Positions 22,956 to 35,310 of a DNA stretch of 64,000 nucleotides are shown here, piece by piece. The first letter of the stretch is position 1, and each line of letters starts with the position of its first letter. The position numbers and the translations under genes are program-made. Below the pieces are notes generated by a model that had not been told where the DNA came from, did no database searches, and was given only the letters and a program-made list of their open reading frames with translations. The DNA is taken from the NCBI GenBank assembly GCA_911728455.2, contig OU452239.1:703986-767985 (forward strand), written 5' to 3'. This stretch comes from Marthasterias glacialis (Eukaryota > Echinodermata > Asteroidea > Forcipulatida > Asteriidae).

Positions 22956-25276
22956 CTGCGTCTTAACCAAATTAATAATATTAGTATAACTCTTCTCTTC
23001 TTTTGGATGACGGTCATACATTATTTATTGTTCTGCCCAGGCACTTTTCTGGACTACAATGTTCTGCTTTCAAGCTAGCCTTGATTTAGCGCTTGCATGG
23101 AATGATGTTAATAGAGAAATAAATATTTTTGTTGATCTAATAATTGTTCAAATGTAATAATTTCTATGACTAACCCGAGCTTATTAAAAATAAAAAATAA
23201 ATAAAAAAAAGACAACGCGCCACTAATCTACGTGATCTGTAAAGCAAACAAGCCCACGCATGGGTGGTAAAATAAATGTCAAAATCAAAGAGATTTTACT
23301 CCAACTTGTGATGTTTGCATTTTAATTGTTTGACGATTCGGGTTTCCCTTCTGTTTTTCTGCTCATCTTCCCGGTGAGATAAAGATAGAAAGAACAAAAA
23401 TCCCCACATGCCTTGGAGTCAAACCCGTGTAAAAATACCAGATACAAAAGAGGCAAGGATTTGACGCACAATAAGACTTCCCCGGGCGGTAATTGAGTTA
23501 TTTGAGAGAAACGTGTCCAGTGTCCCATTCAATTAATACGGCGCGTGATCTCGGAGGCCAATATAATCGACAGGCAATTACATCAAGGATCCCCTCTTAC
23601 AGATCCTTGATCTCTTTTTTTTTTTCCCGCGTTTTTTTTTATTTTCTTTTCTTCTCTCACCTATTTTAGTTTTATTTTTGCGTGTGCTCCTACTGGAGTT
23701 CGATTCGTTATCATCCTACACCACTAAGGAGTATCCTGAGGGACAACCATGATGTGAAGCGTCACAGTGTTTTTTTTCCCTGATGCCGTAGCGCGTCATC
23801 CTGGCTGCTACCATCTCTTGTGGCCGGAGAAGTCGACAGTTAGGAACAATCACAGTTGCGGGGACTAGGTTTGGCTGTGTGCTGAGAGATTTTAAAGCAG
23901 GCTGTGTGTTTGAATATCTTTAAGGGTAAATAATTCACATCTGTTTGAAACTCTAACATTAACCGAGGGGTTCCCCGTTGGCCTCCAATCCTCGTTTAGA
24001 CGTTCCAACGGTTTGTGCTTATAAACAAATTGAATACGCCATCAACGGCAGTGACGAAAATAAGGGGGAAGGGGGGCACGTGCCCCCTACACCCCAGTTA
24101 ATGAATGTCATCCCCCACAATGCCCCTCCCCATTTGGAATCTGGGCTGTTTAGAATAAAATTGACAGATTTAAAGTTTTACATTTATAACTTTTTTTGTA
24201 TATAACAATTTCAATGTTTTTGGCAAACTATTTTTCTATTTGCACACAGTTTAGTTGTTTTTACCTCCACGTCAGATGATCTTGTAACAAAATGTGAACA
24301 GCATAACAAAAGCGCCGAAAATGGGGTTTCACCACTGCTCAGTGCTCAGACTGCCAAATGAGGGGGTGGTTGGTTTGATTGAGTTCACGATGCTTACTCA
24401 AGAGTAATGCCAGATATCGGTTAGGACGTAGGATCAGGTCTCCAGCATTACTTGTAGCATTTCCTCTGTGTTTTACCAATACCAAAACGACCTCGAACTC
24501 TTTATAACCTTCCTAGCCTTAAGTGGTCGTTGTGAATAAAAGATAAGCAAAATTACTTCTCCAAGGACTATTGTAATAAATACATTTCGGCAAAAAAGGT
24601 GCTAAGCACATTTTTTCCCTCATTCACCAGAAAATGGCTACTGAACTGAAAAGTATTACCTAGTTGTGAATGGTTTCACGCTTCCCCCAACAGAAATTTG
24701 TCAAACAGTATGAAAGTGGGCATGTTTGATGATATATAAGATATTTGACGTAGATGGGCGTGGCAAGGCTTCAAATACTTCCTTGTGTTAATGAGGACAT
24801 TGTCATTTGCAGGGGGTGGGCGTGGTCTTGTCTTGATCGTGAGATCTTTCCTCCACTTACGGATGGAATATCTTCGCAATATAAGAGCGTGTAATTACGG
24901 CTATTTACACAATATTGCACCATCATGAGCTCAGAGTGCGTAGATGCTTCGCTAGTGTTTGGATTGCAAGACAGGGACTCTAGAGTATTGTAAAGTGAGA
25001 CGAGCGGATGAAAACATTAGCGGTTTTTCAATTATTCGCCGGAGTCTGACGACGGGATAAATGATCCAGATAGCATTATGATCACACGAGGCGTCACGGA
25101 CAAAGACGAGAAAATATCATTAATGGTTTTCATTTGGTCTAGCGCGAGGAGGCGACTTCTACCAATGTCTAGAATGTAAAAAGTTTTAAGAAAGTGTGAA
25201 ACTTATTTCGTGTCCCATTATTATTATTTTTATTAGAATTATTAACATACATTTTGTAAATTTGTATTTCATCACC
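22956..25276. other. No gene seen; G/C-tract repeat fragment at 24048-24130
   Basis: The segment with GGGGGAAGGGGGGCACGTGC followed by CCCC-rich sequence is a fragment of a common dispersed repeat. TTTTTTTTTCCCGCGTTTTT at 23619-23638 is a T-rich run. The rest shows nothing. Confidence 0.45.
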
Positions 25277-25643
25277 TTTAAAGCCCCAGCTCAACATAGG
25301 TAAACTTACTGTAAATGCTTCCATTCTTTGCACAAATCAAGTTATTTAATAATAAAAACCAACCTGTGAAAATATCAGCTCAATTCGTTATTTCGTTTGC
25401 GAGAAAATGGTAAAAATGCATTCAGCATTTTTGTTCGCATTCCTACAGGCAGAGCTTTCGTCTCACTGAGACATAAACTACGTTTGGAATTTGTTTCATT
25501 TATTATTCAAAAACGATAACACTTCAGGTAGAAATATTTCAAGGAAAGTTTTCTACCATTATTATCTTTATGCCATGTAAGGCATATATAAATCTTTGAA
25601 CATTTATGTTTTTCTTCTTACCAATGTTGAGCTGGGGATTTAA
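25277..25643. mobile_element. MITE with TTTAAAGCCCCAGCTCAACAT ends (copy 1)
   Basis: TTTAAAGCCCCAGCTCAACA at 25277 is matched in reverse complement by TGTTGAGCTGGGGATTTAA ending at 25643. The 367-bp interior includes TTCTTTGCACAAATCAAG and TGCATTCAGCATTTTTG. A shorter copy of the same element with the same internal motifs lies at 53855-54146, inside the intron of the secreted precursor gene. Confidence 0.82.
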
Positions 25644-25989
25644 TACTAAAGGATGGATATGAGCTTAAACATTTAAACATATACATAGTAAGGTACCTTA
25701 CCTTTAAAAATACTAAAACAAAATGATGCTAGTTTAGGCTTACCCGGTGATTAAATACACATAATACACAGATTACAACAATGCCGCCTTGTTTTAGTCC
25801 AAGCCAATGTTTAAGCAGGGTCGCTTGACCCAAGTAATGATCAGCTCCCAGTGTTTTGAAATTTTACCAGTTTCTGCTAGTTTTGGACACGAGTGTCTTT
25901 CAAACCACGACTTATATTACTTTGAGACCGAGTTCGTTTTCTACCAATAGCAGGCAACTCAACGGGCTACCATAAAGAAGATATCTGCT

Positions 25990-25991
<2 letters not shown>

Positions 25992-26034
<43 letters not shown>
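25992..26034. repeat. Uninterrupted poly-T of about 43
   Basis: A pure T run, possibly the poly-A tail of a - strand retroposition event. No recognisable body precedes it on the - strand. Confidence 0.85.
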
Positions 26035-26036
<2 letters not shown>

Positions 26037-28725
26037 GAAGTCTGAGTTATCACTGCAACTTTTCGCCTGATTAAAATACAACTTTGAATGTTGATAAGAT
26101 GAAATCAAAAGCTCCAAGTACAGGTGAGATTATCGCATTAAATATATGTATATTTCTTTGTTTGCGGGGGTATGGGTTTGGTGCGATAGTGTGGGACGCA
26201 TGATGAATTATGTAAAATTATGCACGTGTACTTAAGCCGGTATTTTAAACTCAGTAGGAAAAGCTTGATTGACACAGCTCCTACTAACTGACTGAATAGC
26301 TAGCAATGCTCCTGTGGCTGCCGCCGGGTGACATACTGACGCTAAAAAAAGAAGGGAAAAAAAGAAGGAAAAAAAACATTTTAAAGTCGGCGTATAGAAA
26401 CATTTACGATCTTTCGTTGGTGGTCTCACAAAGTGATGAGGGTAACATGGAGAACTCTTGCACCAAATTAAATTCGCAGTTCGTCATGCACAAGTAAGCT
26501 GTTTTCTCTGTAAAGGTCTATTATTATTGGTTTATTCATTAACAAAAAAGGACTGTGGTAGCCTTCAAACTAGCTGAATTGTTGCCATGTCTTTACAGAA
26601 AAAAATGTTAAATAGAATTACATAAAGCATGAGCTAAGAAGGAATTAAGTAAAGCTTGTATAAAAACAGTCAAAAAAATACTTAAAAATGAAAAATACTG
26701 AAAAGTTAAACATTAAACTTGCACTAAGAACAAGGCAGCAGAAAACAATAAAAACAAGTATTACAAAACCCATCAAAAAGCATACACTCTAGGCCCACAC
26801 AATACAGACACAATTAAATAAAGGCGAGGAAGAATTAGACAGGGCAATACAGCTCTTTACTATGTTATGACAGAATACCGATACCTTCAGTGACTTGGTA
26901 ATCTCCAGCCGTTGACTCTAAGCTGTGACGCTGTGTTATAAGGCTGCGTTAAAATGTCATTTAACATTAAAACATTAAAACAATCACTGTCACCTAGTCG
27001 TACGACTGCCAATCACAGCAACCTTAATGCTACTAAATCCAAAGTCATTAGACAGCACATTATAAATCATTGCAAGAAAATGTTAGAGGTATCCAATTTT
27101 AAAGTTACGTTTAATTTTAAAGTTACGTTGCAGCGGTTGTGTCTACGTAGTTGCTTGTATAGATCTTCACGTGTGTGTAGAGTTCTGGACGTAATTCGTG
27201 TCCCATGGCTGAATGCATTTCCTTTCGTAAGAGTATTAATAAATTAATATATAAATAAATTAGTACGTGCACAGAGAGTCAAAGATAGTTGGATATTATT
27301 GGTTTAAAGGTTTGCTGTATGATCGAGGAGTTTAAATATACAAGGATATTATCAAGCCTAATGTACCAAGAACTCTTATTCCAATGCAGTACCCAATGTA
27401 GTACGAAAACCGTATGCCAAGATATTCGAGACTTATTTGCATTGGTTCAATATGAGTAACCGTGAGCTCACACAATATACCGAAAGTAGTCATATCATTG
27501 TTGCTCTGTTCCTTATATAAAAAAGAATTAAACAATCTCTTTTGGGTACATGTTGAACAAAGTAAGCTTTATAGGAAGAATTGTTCGAATGCTGTAAGTA
27601 AGGGCTCCGCAAGGTCCCCTTTACAGTCCTTTGTAATTTTTTCCCATTTTAAGCAAACTTGTGCAGAGATTCTAGACGTTCAAACATAAGTGGTTTATAT
27701 ATAATCAGTTGAGCATATTTATCGATGTTGAATTCCTCTTTGGAATCTTCTAAATATCTCACCAAAACTGTCGGCCCAACTGCTTTGGTGACTTACAGGC
27801 AAACTCTCAGGTGGATACTTAAGGTTTTCTCTTCGTGTTCGCATGCCATTGATTCAAAACAAAGCCATCAATTTGGGAAACAACGCGTCAAAGGGAGGAA
27901 ACTTGCAGACTGAAAATGATAAGCACGTTGGAGCATTGATCCCTTGCTCGAAGAAGGTGTCACTTCTCTCCTAAACTTGCATTACACATCGTTAAGACAA
28001 GGGTTTAGGGTGGTAGAAAATAACCTTTCTGACAAAGCAGCAATAAAGTCTGGTTTGAAGTTTTGTATTATTCATTTTCTTGTGAGTTTGGAATCTCGTC
28101 TGTCACTAACCAATGCATGGATTCGCTTATTTCAGCTGGCTTAAACGTTTGATTCCCTGGCTCGGTGTGAATGAGATTACAACGTTGTTATGCATGAAAT
28201 CTCTTAATCATACGCCATAGTGGTTCTAAAGTGTTGCTTCAACAGACCGAATGGACGGGACAAGTGTAAAGGATTATATATACTGCAACCAAATCCCACT
28301 GTAAATTTTAGAAAGCTCCCCAAGTTTTACTGTAATTTGTTTTTCTACGGCACCGGTTTTGTCTTCTTTACTTTATGTTAATGACATTATCAACCATTAG
28401 GTCAGATATTATCAAGTTCAATCAAAACCAAACAAACGTGTCTATACCTTCTTTATACCTTCTTGAAAAAGGTATTTTATGAGTTTTCTTTGTTAATGTT
28501 TTTTTTTCCTTAAAAGTTCGTCTGAACTGGATGGATTGGAAATGATCACGTGTACTGTTACGCTTCATGAGTAATTTTAAGCGTGGCTGAAGAATTAATA
28601 ATTTAAAATTGTCAATGCTAGATGTTCACATGTAGGTAATGTAGTTCCGAAGGAGAAAAAAAAATAGATGTGGCTATTGTTATTGCTAACTCACACTCCA
28701 TTAGACCGACAAATTGATTGCACGG
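26035..28725. other. No gene seen
   Basis: AT-rich. GTAAAGGTCTATTATTATTG at 26511-26530 resembles the end of the AATAGACC elements. AATTTTAAAGTTACGTT is duplicated at 27096-27127. Short + strand frames between 26954 and 28144 show no motif. Confidence 0.45.
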
Positions 28726-28770
28726 TGGTATTTTATTTTAATTTATTTTATTTCATTTTATTTTATTTCA
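28726..28770. repeat. (TTTTA)n microsatellite
   Basis: Imperfect TTTTA/TTTCA pentamers next to the SINE copy, probably its expanded tail on the complementary strand. Confidence 0.7.
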
Positions 28771-28779
28771 TAACATCCA

Positions 28780-28996
28780 ACAGCGCAAATGCCAACAACA
28801 TGATGGCTAATAAGAAACGATGAAGAATTGTTCAGTTTTAGATGTGGGAGGAAGATCCCAATGGGGAAAACCCACGCAGTCAGGTGGGGACTGAAAACCC
28901 AATCCACATGCAAGGCTCCAGGTCTGAGGCGAGATTCGAACCTGGGTTCACAGAGGTCAAAGGCAGGGAAATAAACCACAGCGCCAACCGGATCCC
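28780..28996 (-). mobile_element. tRNA-derived SINE, family A (copy 2)
   Basis: Reading the - strand from about 28996: GGTTGGCGCTGTGGTTTATT (box A region), CCTTTGACCTCTGTGAACCC, then AGGTTCGAATC (box B, complement of 28933-28943). CCTTGCATGTGGATTGGG and GGTTTTCCCCATTGGGATC follow, as in the copy at 961-1204. The 87-codon - strand frame here is repeat sequence. Confidence 0.7.
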
Positions 28997-29029
28997 CTGA
29001 TGCAAATGTAGCCCAAAACATTACACCTT

Positions 29030-29150
29030 GATGTAGCCTGGACCTGAATTGGTCTACATTTACTTTCAGAGCCTGGGCTATATTTAGCTATGGACTTTGG
29101 GCTACACTAAGATTTAACTTTGAGATACATTCATATCCGGGTTACACTTC
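29030..29150. repeat. Degenerate GGGCTACATTTA minisatellite
   Basis: Motifs TCTACATTTA, GGCTATATTTAGCTATG and GGGCTACACTAAG recur every 24-30 bp. They resemble the unit at 2325-2812 but are strongly decayed. Confidence 0.5.
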
Positions 29151-30000
29151 TAGGGTTATTTGTGTTAGTTAATGTACTGAGCCATACATTTATGCATTTT
29201 CCAAAGAGTCTTATTTACTTTACTGGTTTTGCACGAAATATGTCTGCGATCTCATTTAGGTATGGGTTAGGGTCATCGGTTTGGGGCTCCAGCTCCCCCC
29301 CCCCACCCCACCCCCGCCCCAGTTCATGATGGTACGAGTGGGTGGTTGTAAATATTATCTCAACATTTGTTACACAGATTTACACTTCTTCTAAAACAGG
29401 TTAATGAGTTTTTCGCGCTCAAGGGCAATATATGAAAGATGCTTGCTTTGAAAACTCACAGATGCCACATCAACGCCCACTGCGAGTGTGCCTTAAACTA
29501 CAATCAACAAGATTACTCCAAAAGCAAGATTACTTAAAAGCAAGTCTTTACAGTCCGACAGAAGCCCTCAGCTCCACTGTCCGAGCTAAAGAGCCAATTA
29601 AAAATGCCTAACGAGCCTGAAACTCAATTATCATGACATCTTGCCGTGATGCCGATGGTTATGACTGTTTAATTGAATTGGAAGTGACTACGTTTAAACT
29701 CCACTATACAAAGATAGAATAACAATTAATTACAATATTTTAGCATCTAGAGTTGTACATAAACAGTCAGGTGTACTTTTAATTACATGTACATTAAGCG
29801 TGGATACTTTTTATCTTAAAAGGAACGCTAAAAGCTTGTCATGTTTATTCCTAAGAGAGCATTAATTCAACAGTAAATCAACGGGAAGGCTTGCGAATAT
29901 GGTGAAAGCAATTTGACTTGGTAATTGGATTAAGCAGTAGAATTTACATACACTATTAAAAAAAAAAAAAAAAAAATGTCAGATTAGAGCCAGGATACGG
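29151..30000. other. No gene seen; C-rich tract at 29291-29320; poly-A at 29959-29976
   Basis: A run of CCCC blocks and a poly-A run are the only landmarks. Confidence 0.5.
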
Positions 30001-30165
30001 GGCCTGTTAGGCCTGATCCATTTCTAGGTCAGAATGACCAGGAATCTGTGTCAAACTGACCCGAAACTGAGTCCAATTTTTGAAATCATTTTCCGGGTCA
30101 GCTTGACTCACAAATTGGTAAGGTCCCCCCTTGGAATTCTGACCCAGGAATGCTACGAGTGTATT
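30001..30165. repeat. Dispersed repeat rich in GGTCA/TGACC half-sites (copy 1)
   Basis: Several GGTCA/TGACC words occur close together, including a perfect inverted pair GGTCAGAATGACC at 30027-30039 and an imperfect one, GGTCAGCTTGACT. A second diverged copy lies at 35195-35310. Confidence 0.55.
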
Positions 30166-30347
30166 TAGTGTAATTTGATTTTTTTTTATTTATTTCCCTT
30201 TTTTATATTAGGCCTATTCAAACAAAGTGTTTGACTACTTGTTTTATCGTGTTACCTGGTCTCGAAGTGCACTGATATCTTTGAACAGTATTGAACATCA
30301 CTTGACTATCTCAAATTCGGGGAAAAGAGATATGTTCTACTTAACTG

Positions 30348-30350
30348 CAA

Positions 30351-30385
<35 letters not shown>

Positions 30386-30415
30386 ACAAATAAATAATAA
30401 ATAATAATAATAAAA
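30348..30415. repeat. (AATA)n microsatellite
   Basis: About ten AAAT units, then AAT and A runs. Confidence 0.85.
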
Positions 30416-32780
30416 AAAACTTGAGGAATCGAAGATAAGATTACCATCAAGTGACTGCCCTTTTGGTTTACTTATAAAGACAGAACAACCTTATTCACAG
30501 AATGCGAGCATAAAAAAATTCAGTTAATCATGTGACTTGTGCTATAATAATTACCGGAAGATTTGCAGCCGATCACGAATCGCTAGGCATAAAGGCTAAA
30601 CAGTAGCAGGTCTCCAGGGGCGGCAGTGTGAATGCTCATACTTTTGAATTTTAGCTAATAATAAAATTTGAATGCGCTTTTCACAATTTCCTTTCACCGG
30701 CTTTACGAAATCTGGTCCTGCGTACAATGAGACAAAGAAATATCACATTTCAGAGTTAAGTGTGGAACATTTCTGGATTCAGTACAAACAAGTTTTACAA
30801 ATGATATCCGACACCATCGGGATGTACTTATCTCTTAAAATAGGCTCATACTCCTAAAGGTAGCACTTTCAAGGTCCTTTGTTGAACATTTACTCGAGCG
30901 TCTTGGCTCTCTTTCATGGGATATGGGGGGATGATCTACCCCTCCCAGCATATAATTGGTTCGCACCTGTCTTTAAATTCACTTGTCCCTTCACTGCCAC
31001 CACCACCATCAACGCTACACCACCATCACAGATCCTGCCTTTGTATTGTTCGTTTAGTTTTAAAGTCACATGTACAGATGGATTTTGAAATGTTTGCCTC
31101 CAAAGTGAAATGAGCATTCTTTCAATGTTACAGAGGAGGTTACCGCTTTACAGTAGAGGGGGAAATTTTGGACATAACCCAAATATAAATCCTCGTTGCG
31201 CAATGAATGCTCAACAATTTTTCAACATGATGTATCCTTCTTGAACAACTCTGTAAAACAAGGTTCGAAAATTCGACAATAATTGGAATGTTCATTCACG
31301 CTTCGATCGTTTAAGTTACGGTGAACTGTGTTTTCATACTCCAAAATGTCAATGCTGCGCTATTGATGTAACCTGTCTCGTCGATAAGGCATTTTTACAG
31401 AGATTAAACATCTAAGGAGATAGTCAATAGGACTTGTCAGACTTTTTAAATACAGGGTTCTGAACAACCCTCTCGGTTTGCCGTATTTAGTCGCTGAAGT
31501 ATCTTTAGTACCGTGTGTTGAGCATGTCGTATAAATAATTATTTGATAAATCCGGGGTGATTTTGTGGGCCACTTTTTAGCTTTCCCCGAAATATACTAA
31601 TAAATAACATGATTTATCGAAACAAATATTAATAAATATAGACAGAATTTTACTAAGCTCAGAAGAACAATTATTAGACCGCAGTTGTAAATCACAAAGT
31701 TCTAAACCAATGCTGTAAAACTGCCAATTTCGTCGAGTTGACAAAATTGAACGTACTATTTGTAATGGCATTTGTTGTGGATTTTATTGACTCGTAAATT
31801 TTTATTGGGTCATCTTCGGTGAAGAAAATAAGGAAAAAAAGGTACCATTTTTATGACCGCGTGTTTTCGTTATCTGATGTGGCAAATGTAGCAAGTCGAT
31901 ATTATGCACGCTTACTGAATCTAATAAAGATTAACGTAATGTCAATAGACCATGCCCCCTGGAATATTTATGCTGGAAGAAGTTTTAGAAAACATCATCA
32001 AGCTGAACCAGCAGATCTGATTTCCCGTTCCTGATCGAAAAAATATGTAAAATTGATTTCTAGTCAAGGCTGCGTATGAAATCGATGTCAACCACCCCCA
32101 CCCCCCCCCCCTGATTTAACACAAGTGCCAGACAAATTCGGTGGTCTAGTTTGTAAAACATCACCTGTTCAAATTCCACCCGATATGCCTGTTTTTAATT
32201 TTTTATTTTATTTTTGTTTTATTTATTTGTTTTTCACATGACTCGGTAACGTACTGAGTGTACAGTGCTAACACACATCGGTGTATGGTTAATACACAAA
32301 TAATATTCTTTAATACTCCTATTGCAAACTTAACATCTATAAATATTTAAACTTATATTTTACCAAATGTTATCTGAGAGTCTTACGTATTTATTTAATA
32401 TTTATTAATTTGTTTTCGAGGGGGTTTAACTTTTGAATAATATTGTTCTTTAAATTTTGTATTTTTTTATCATAAAAGTAAGACAAACATCATCTATTTT
32501 TTTCTATAATTAGTTCGTATGTCTACTGAGGAAAAACTACGTCAAAACTCTCTCCCACACTAATTTCTCCAAACGCGTTTTTAATTAATTCAATGTGCGT
32601 GGAATAATACAGGCCCGGGGGCTTGTCTTTAGGGTTTAAAACTTGATAGTCACGATCAATCTGCACAGTTGTGACGTAATGAAGACAAACGCCTGTGAAA
32701 ATGTCACATTTGGTACTTAAACCGATTTCGGCCCATGTGAGCAGTGGGATCGGGTTACGTAGGCGGGTTGCCGTCGACAT

Positions 32781-32783
<3 letters not shown>
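30416..32783. other. No gene seen
   Basis: CAATAGACCATGCCCCCTGG at 31943-31962 has the AATAGACC end motif of the elements at 14693-15198, but no partner end was found. GGTGGTCTAGTTTGTAAAAC (32140-32159) followed by TGTTCAAATTCCACC (32166-32180) looks like box A and box B of a degraded tRNA-derived SINE. The 85-codon - strand frame at 32523-32780 matches nothing known. Confidence 0.4.

Positions 32784-32816
<33 letters not shown>
32784..32816. repeat. Poly-T tract
   Basis: Uninterrupted T run of roughly 30 bases. Confidence 0.85.
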
Positions 32817-32820
<4 letters not shown>

Positions 32821-33776
32821 ATGCAAGACCATTGATAACCTCATTCGGAGGAAAAATCCCCAATCAGTATATATTACATTGTATTCCAGTGAGATAGCTG
32901 GTGTTTTCATGACCGTTTCAGTCGAACGGGGACAATTGATACCCTTTTTAGGAGACTAAAGCCCCGATCGGGATAAACATTGTCTTACACTTAATTGAAT
33001 TACGTTTTGCTTGTACGTATATTACAGTAATTACAGCGTTACTCTTTCAGCTACGTAGTTTATCGACCGGGCACCATAAATCATATATCCATCGGCTGCA
33101 AATGGTTCTTTTTAGATTTGGAATGGAACTTCAGAGGGACTATTGAGACCGAAAATACTAGGACCAAATTATCTCCACAAGGGAACTTTAAAAAGATGGA
33201 TATTCCACAAGGATTGTAATGTATAAACCCAGACAGCTGCCTTTATTGCTTAAATTTATCCTGTCCACCACACACCGACTCCTTCGATCCTTACACCCGA
33301 CGTTGCAAATCCATGACAAATTGGGTAATCCACTTGTAAAAAAGTACATCGTGGTTGGCAGGTATAACTTTGCACTAGAAGTCGTTTGAGATCGAGGAAA
33401 GCCCCCCTCGAGGTGTATAGCTGTGATTGATTGCTAGGGATAACAAGCGTTATCCATGCGCAATTTGAAACACGATGTGGACGGAATTATGGATGAATGT
33501 CTAGAGTTAAAAAACTAGGGGAGTTTTTTTCCTCAGTCACGTTCAAAGTAGCAAACACAACTTGACAGTGAAGCTTTGGGTGTGTGTTGGGGTAACATTC
33601 GGTTGTCGGTTTTACTTGTTGAACAACTTGAAACCCTGTGCAGAAGTTCTGCGTGGGCAAAATGTCTGTGCAGGATAGGATTTAATTAGTTTTAAATACA
33701 CTTATGACTAGCTGGTGGAGGTAAACCCGTGTGTAATGGATTAAATAGATGTGTGGTTGTCAAGAATTTAAGAGAG
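32817..33776. other. No gene seen
   Basis: Unremarkable AT-rich DNA. GGATAACAAGCGTTATCC at 33437-33454 is a small palindrome. Confidence 0.5.
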
Positions 33777-34270
33777 AATTGAGCCTAAAAAGCCCAGATT
33801 CATTACCTAAATGTAGCCGGCAATCTAAACGTAGATTTAGCCTGAATAATGCCCCAACTCTGTACCTAAGTGTAGCCTTTATCTGAACGTAGCTCGAGAA
33901 TGAAAAATGTCCCAACTCTGCGCCTAAATGTGGCCCGTAATCTGAACGTAGCCCGAGCAATAATAATACCCCATCTCTGTACCTAAATGTAACCCGAGCA
34001 TAAATAATGCCCCAACTATGTACCTAAATGTAACCCGGACCTAGATAATGCCCCAACTCAGTACCTAAATGTAGCCCGTAATCTGAACGTAGCCCGAAAA
34101 TTAATAATGCCCCAACTCTGTACCTAAATGTAGCCCGAGCATGGATAATGCCATAACTCTGTACCTAAATGTAACCCGGGCCCAGATAATGCCCCGACTC
34201 TGTACCTAAATGTAGCCCGTAATCTGAACCTAGCCCGAGCTTTAACTCTGCACCTAAATGTACCCTAAAA
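33777..34270. repeat. Higher-order minisatellite (ACCTAAATGTAGCCCG)
   Basis: Units combine ACCTAAATGTAGCCCG, TAATCTGAACGTAGCCCGA and ATAATGCCCCAACTCTGT in varying order, giving periods of about 40-65 bp. The core ACCTAAATGTAGCCC is the reverse complement of the GGGCTACATTTAGGT in the 24-bp array at 2325-2812. Confidence 0.82.
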
Positions 34271-35194
34271 GGAAATAAGAAGAAGAAAAAAATGTTTTAT
34301 TAATGCGTTTCTTTTTTTTTTTTTTTTTTTTTAAATAGCATTACATGAAGGATAACATTCAGCGCTTACGTTTAGATTAAATGCTGGGTCAGTTTACAGA
34401 TAGGGATATAGCCGGCCGGGTAACCACATCTTGCCTAAAGAAGACGAAACATGTTCCTCTCACATCAAATCTGTTGGCCCGGAATTCGCATTTGTGCGCA
34501 TTTTAAACCCAGTATGGCTTCCTGTTTTATCTTCTTATTCCGTAACAGTTACAAACCGGTGTTTTTGCTTCCTGGTTCACCTACTCTTACAGGCGAGAAT
34601 GGTTTAAGTGTTGCTTGGTTTGAACGGAATAGATACAGATGCCCCGAAGGCAAGATTTATCTTTTGAAATCGTGCCGTATAAGTACCGTAGAAAGCTATA
34701 AATACTGCGGCTAAAACTCCGTAGAAACCCAACACCACTTCCAGGAAGATGCATACGGTGTCTTGCTTCATTTTTACTGTATGCTTATTACATTTTAAAA
34801 TTATAAGGAAAATTTCCATTCAAGACTTAATACTGTTGGGCTCGAGGCTAAGGTAGACAACAGAACTACGATGCAAAAATCGGATGTGGGAATAAAAACT
34901 TCAAAAATGGTTGAAATGCAAATATTATTCAGTCCCCAATTTCTTAAACAGGGAATCAACATCCGGGTGAAAATGCACATAGTAGTCAGTCCAAAAAATG
35001 AATATTTTTTACTGAATTAACTGTTGACAAAATTAATTTAAGAATTGAAAATGACTTGTGGCTTGCATTTTGAAAGTTCAATAACGTGTATGTGTGGTGT
35101 ATAAAGTGTATTTTGGAGTATGAGGTTCTGAAACGAAGTAAACGTAATGGTCAGTATATATAATAGTCCAGATCCGAACATACTCAGATTGGAC
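34271..35194. other. No gene seen; poly-T at 34311-34333
   Basis: Besides the T run, + and - frames of 71-87 codons at 34451-34819 overlap on opposite strands. Neither has splice sites or motifs I recognise. Confidence 0.45.
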
Positions 35195-35310
35195 AAGGCA
35201 GGGTGACCAAGCTTGATTCCCAGTGTTTAACCACTTTCCGAGTCAGACTGACCCAGAAATGGGTCAGGCCCTCAGGTGACCCAGAATCCTGGTCAAATGT
35301 GACCTAGGAG
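35195..35310. repeat. Dispersed repeat rich in GGTCA/TGACC half-sites (copy 2)
   Basis: TTTCCGAGTCAGACTGACCC parallels TTTTCCGGGTCAGCTTGACT in the copy at 30001-30165, and GGGTCAGG, GTGACCC and TGACC words follow. Confidence 0.5.

Noticed and set aside
32523..32780. 85-codon - strand frame after a poly-A-like run
   Set aside because: Reasonable composition but no recognisable domain, no splice sites, and no conservation evidence available.
33435..33455. Homing-endonuclease site resembling I-SceI (TAGGGATAACA...)
   Set aside because: Only the first 11 bases agree, then the sequence diverges into a simple palindrome; no intron or endonuclease gene nearby.
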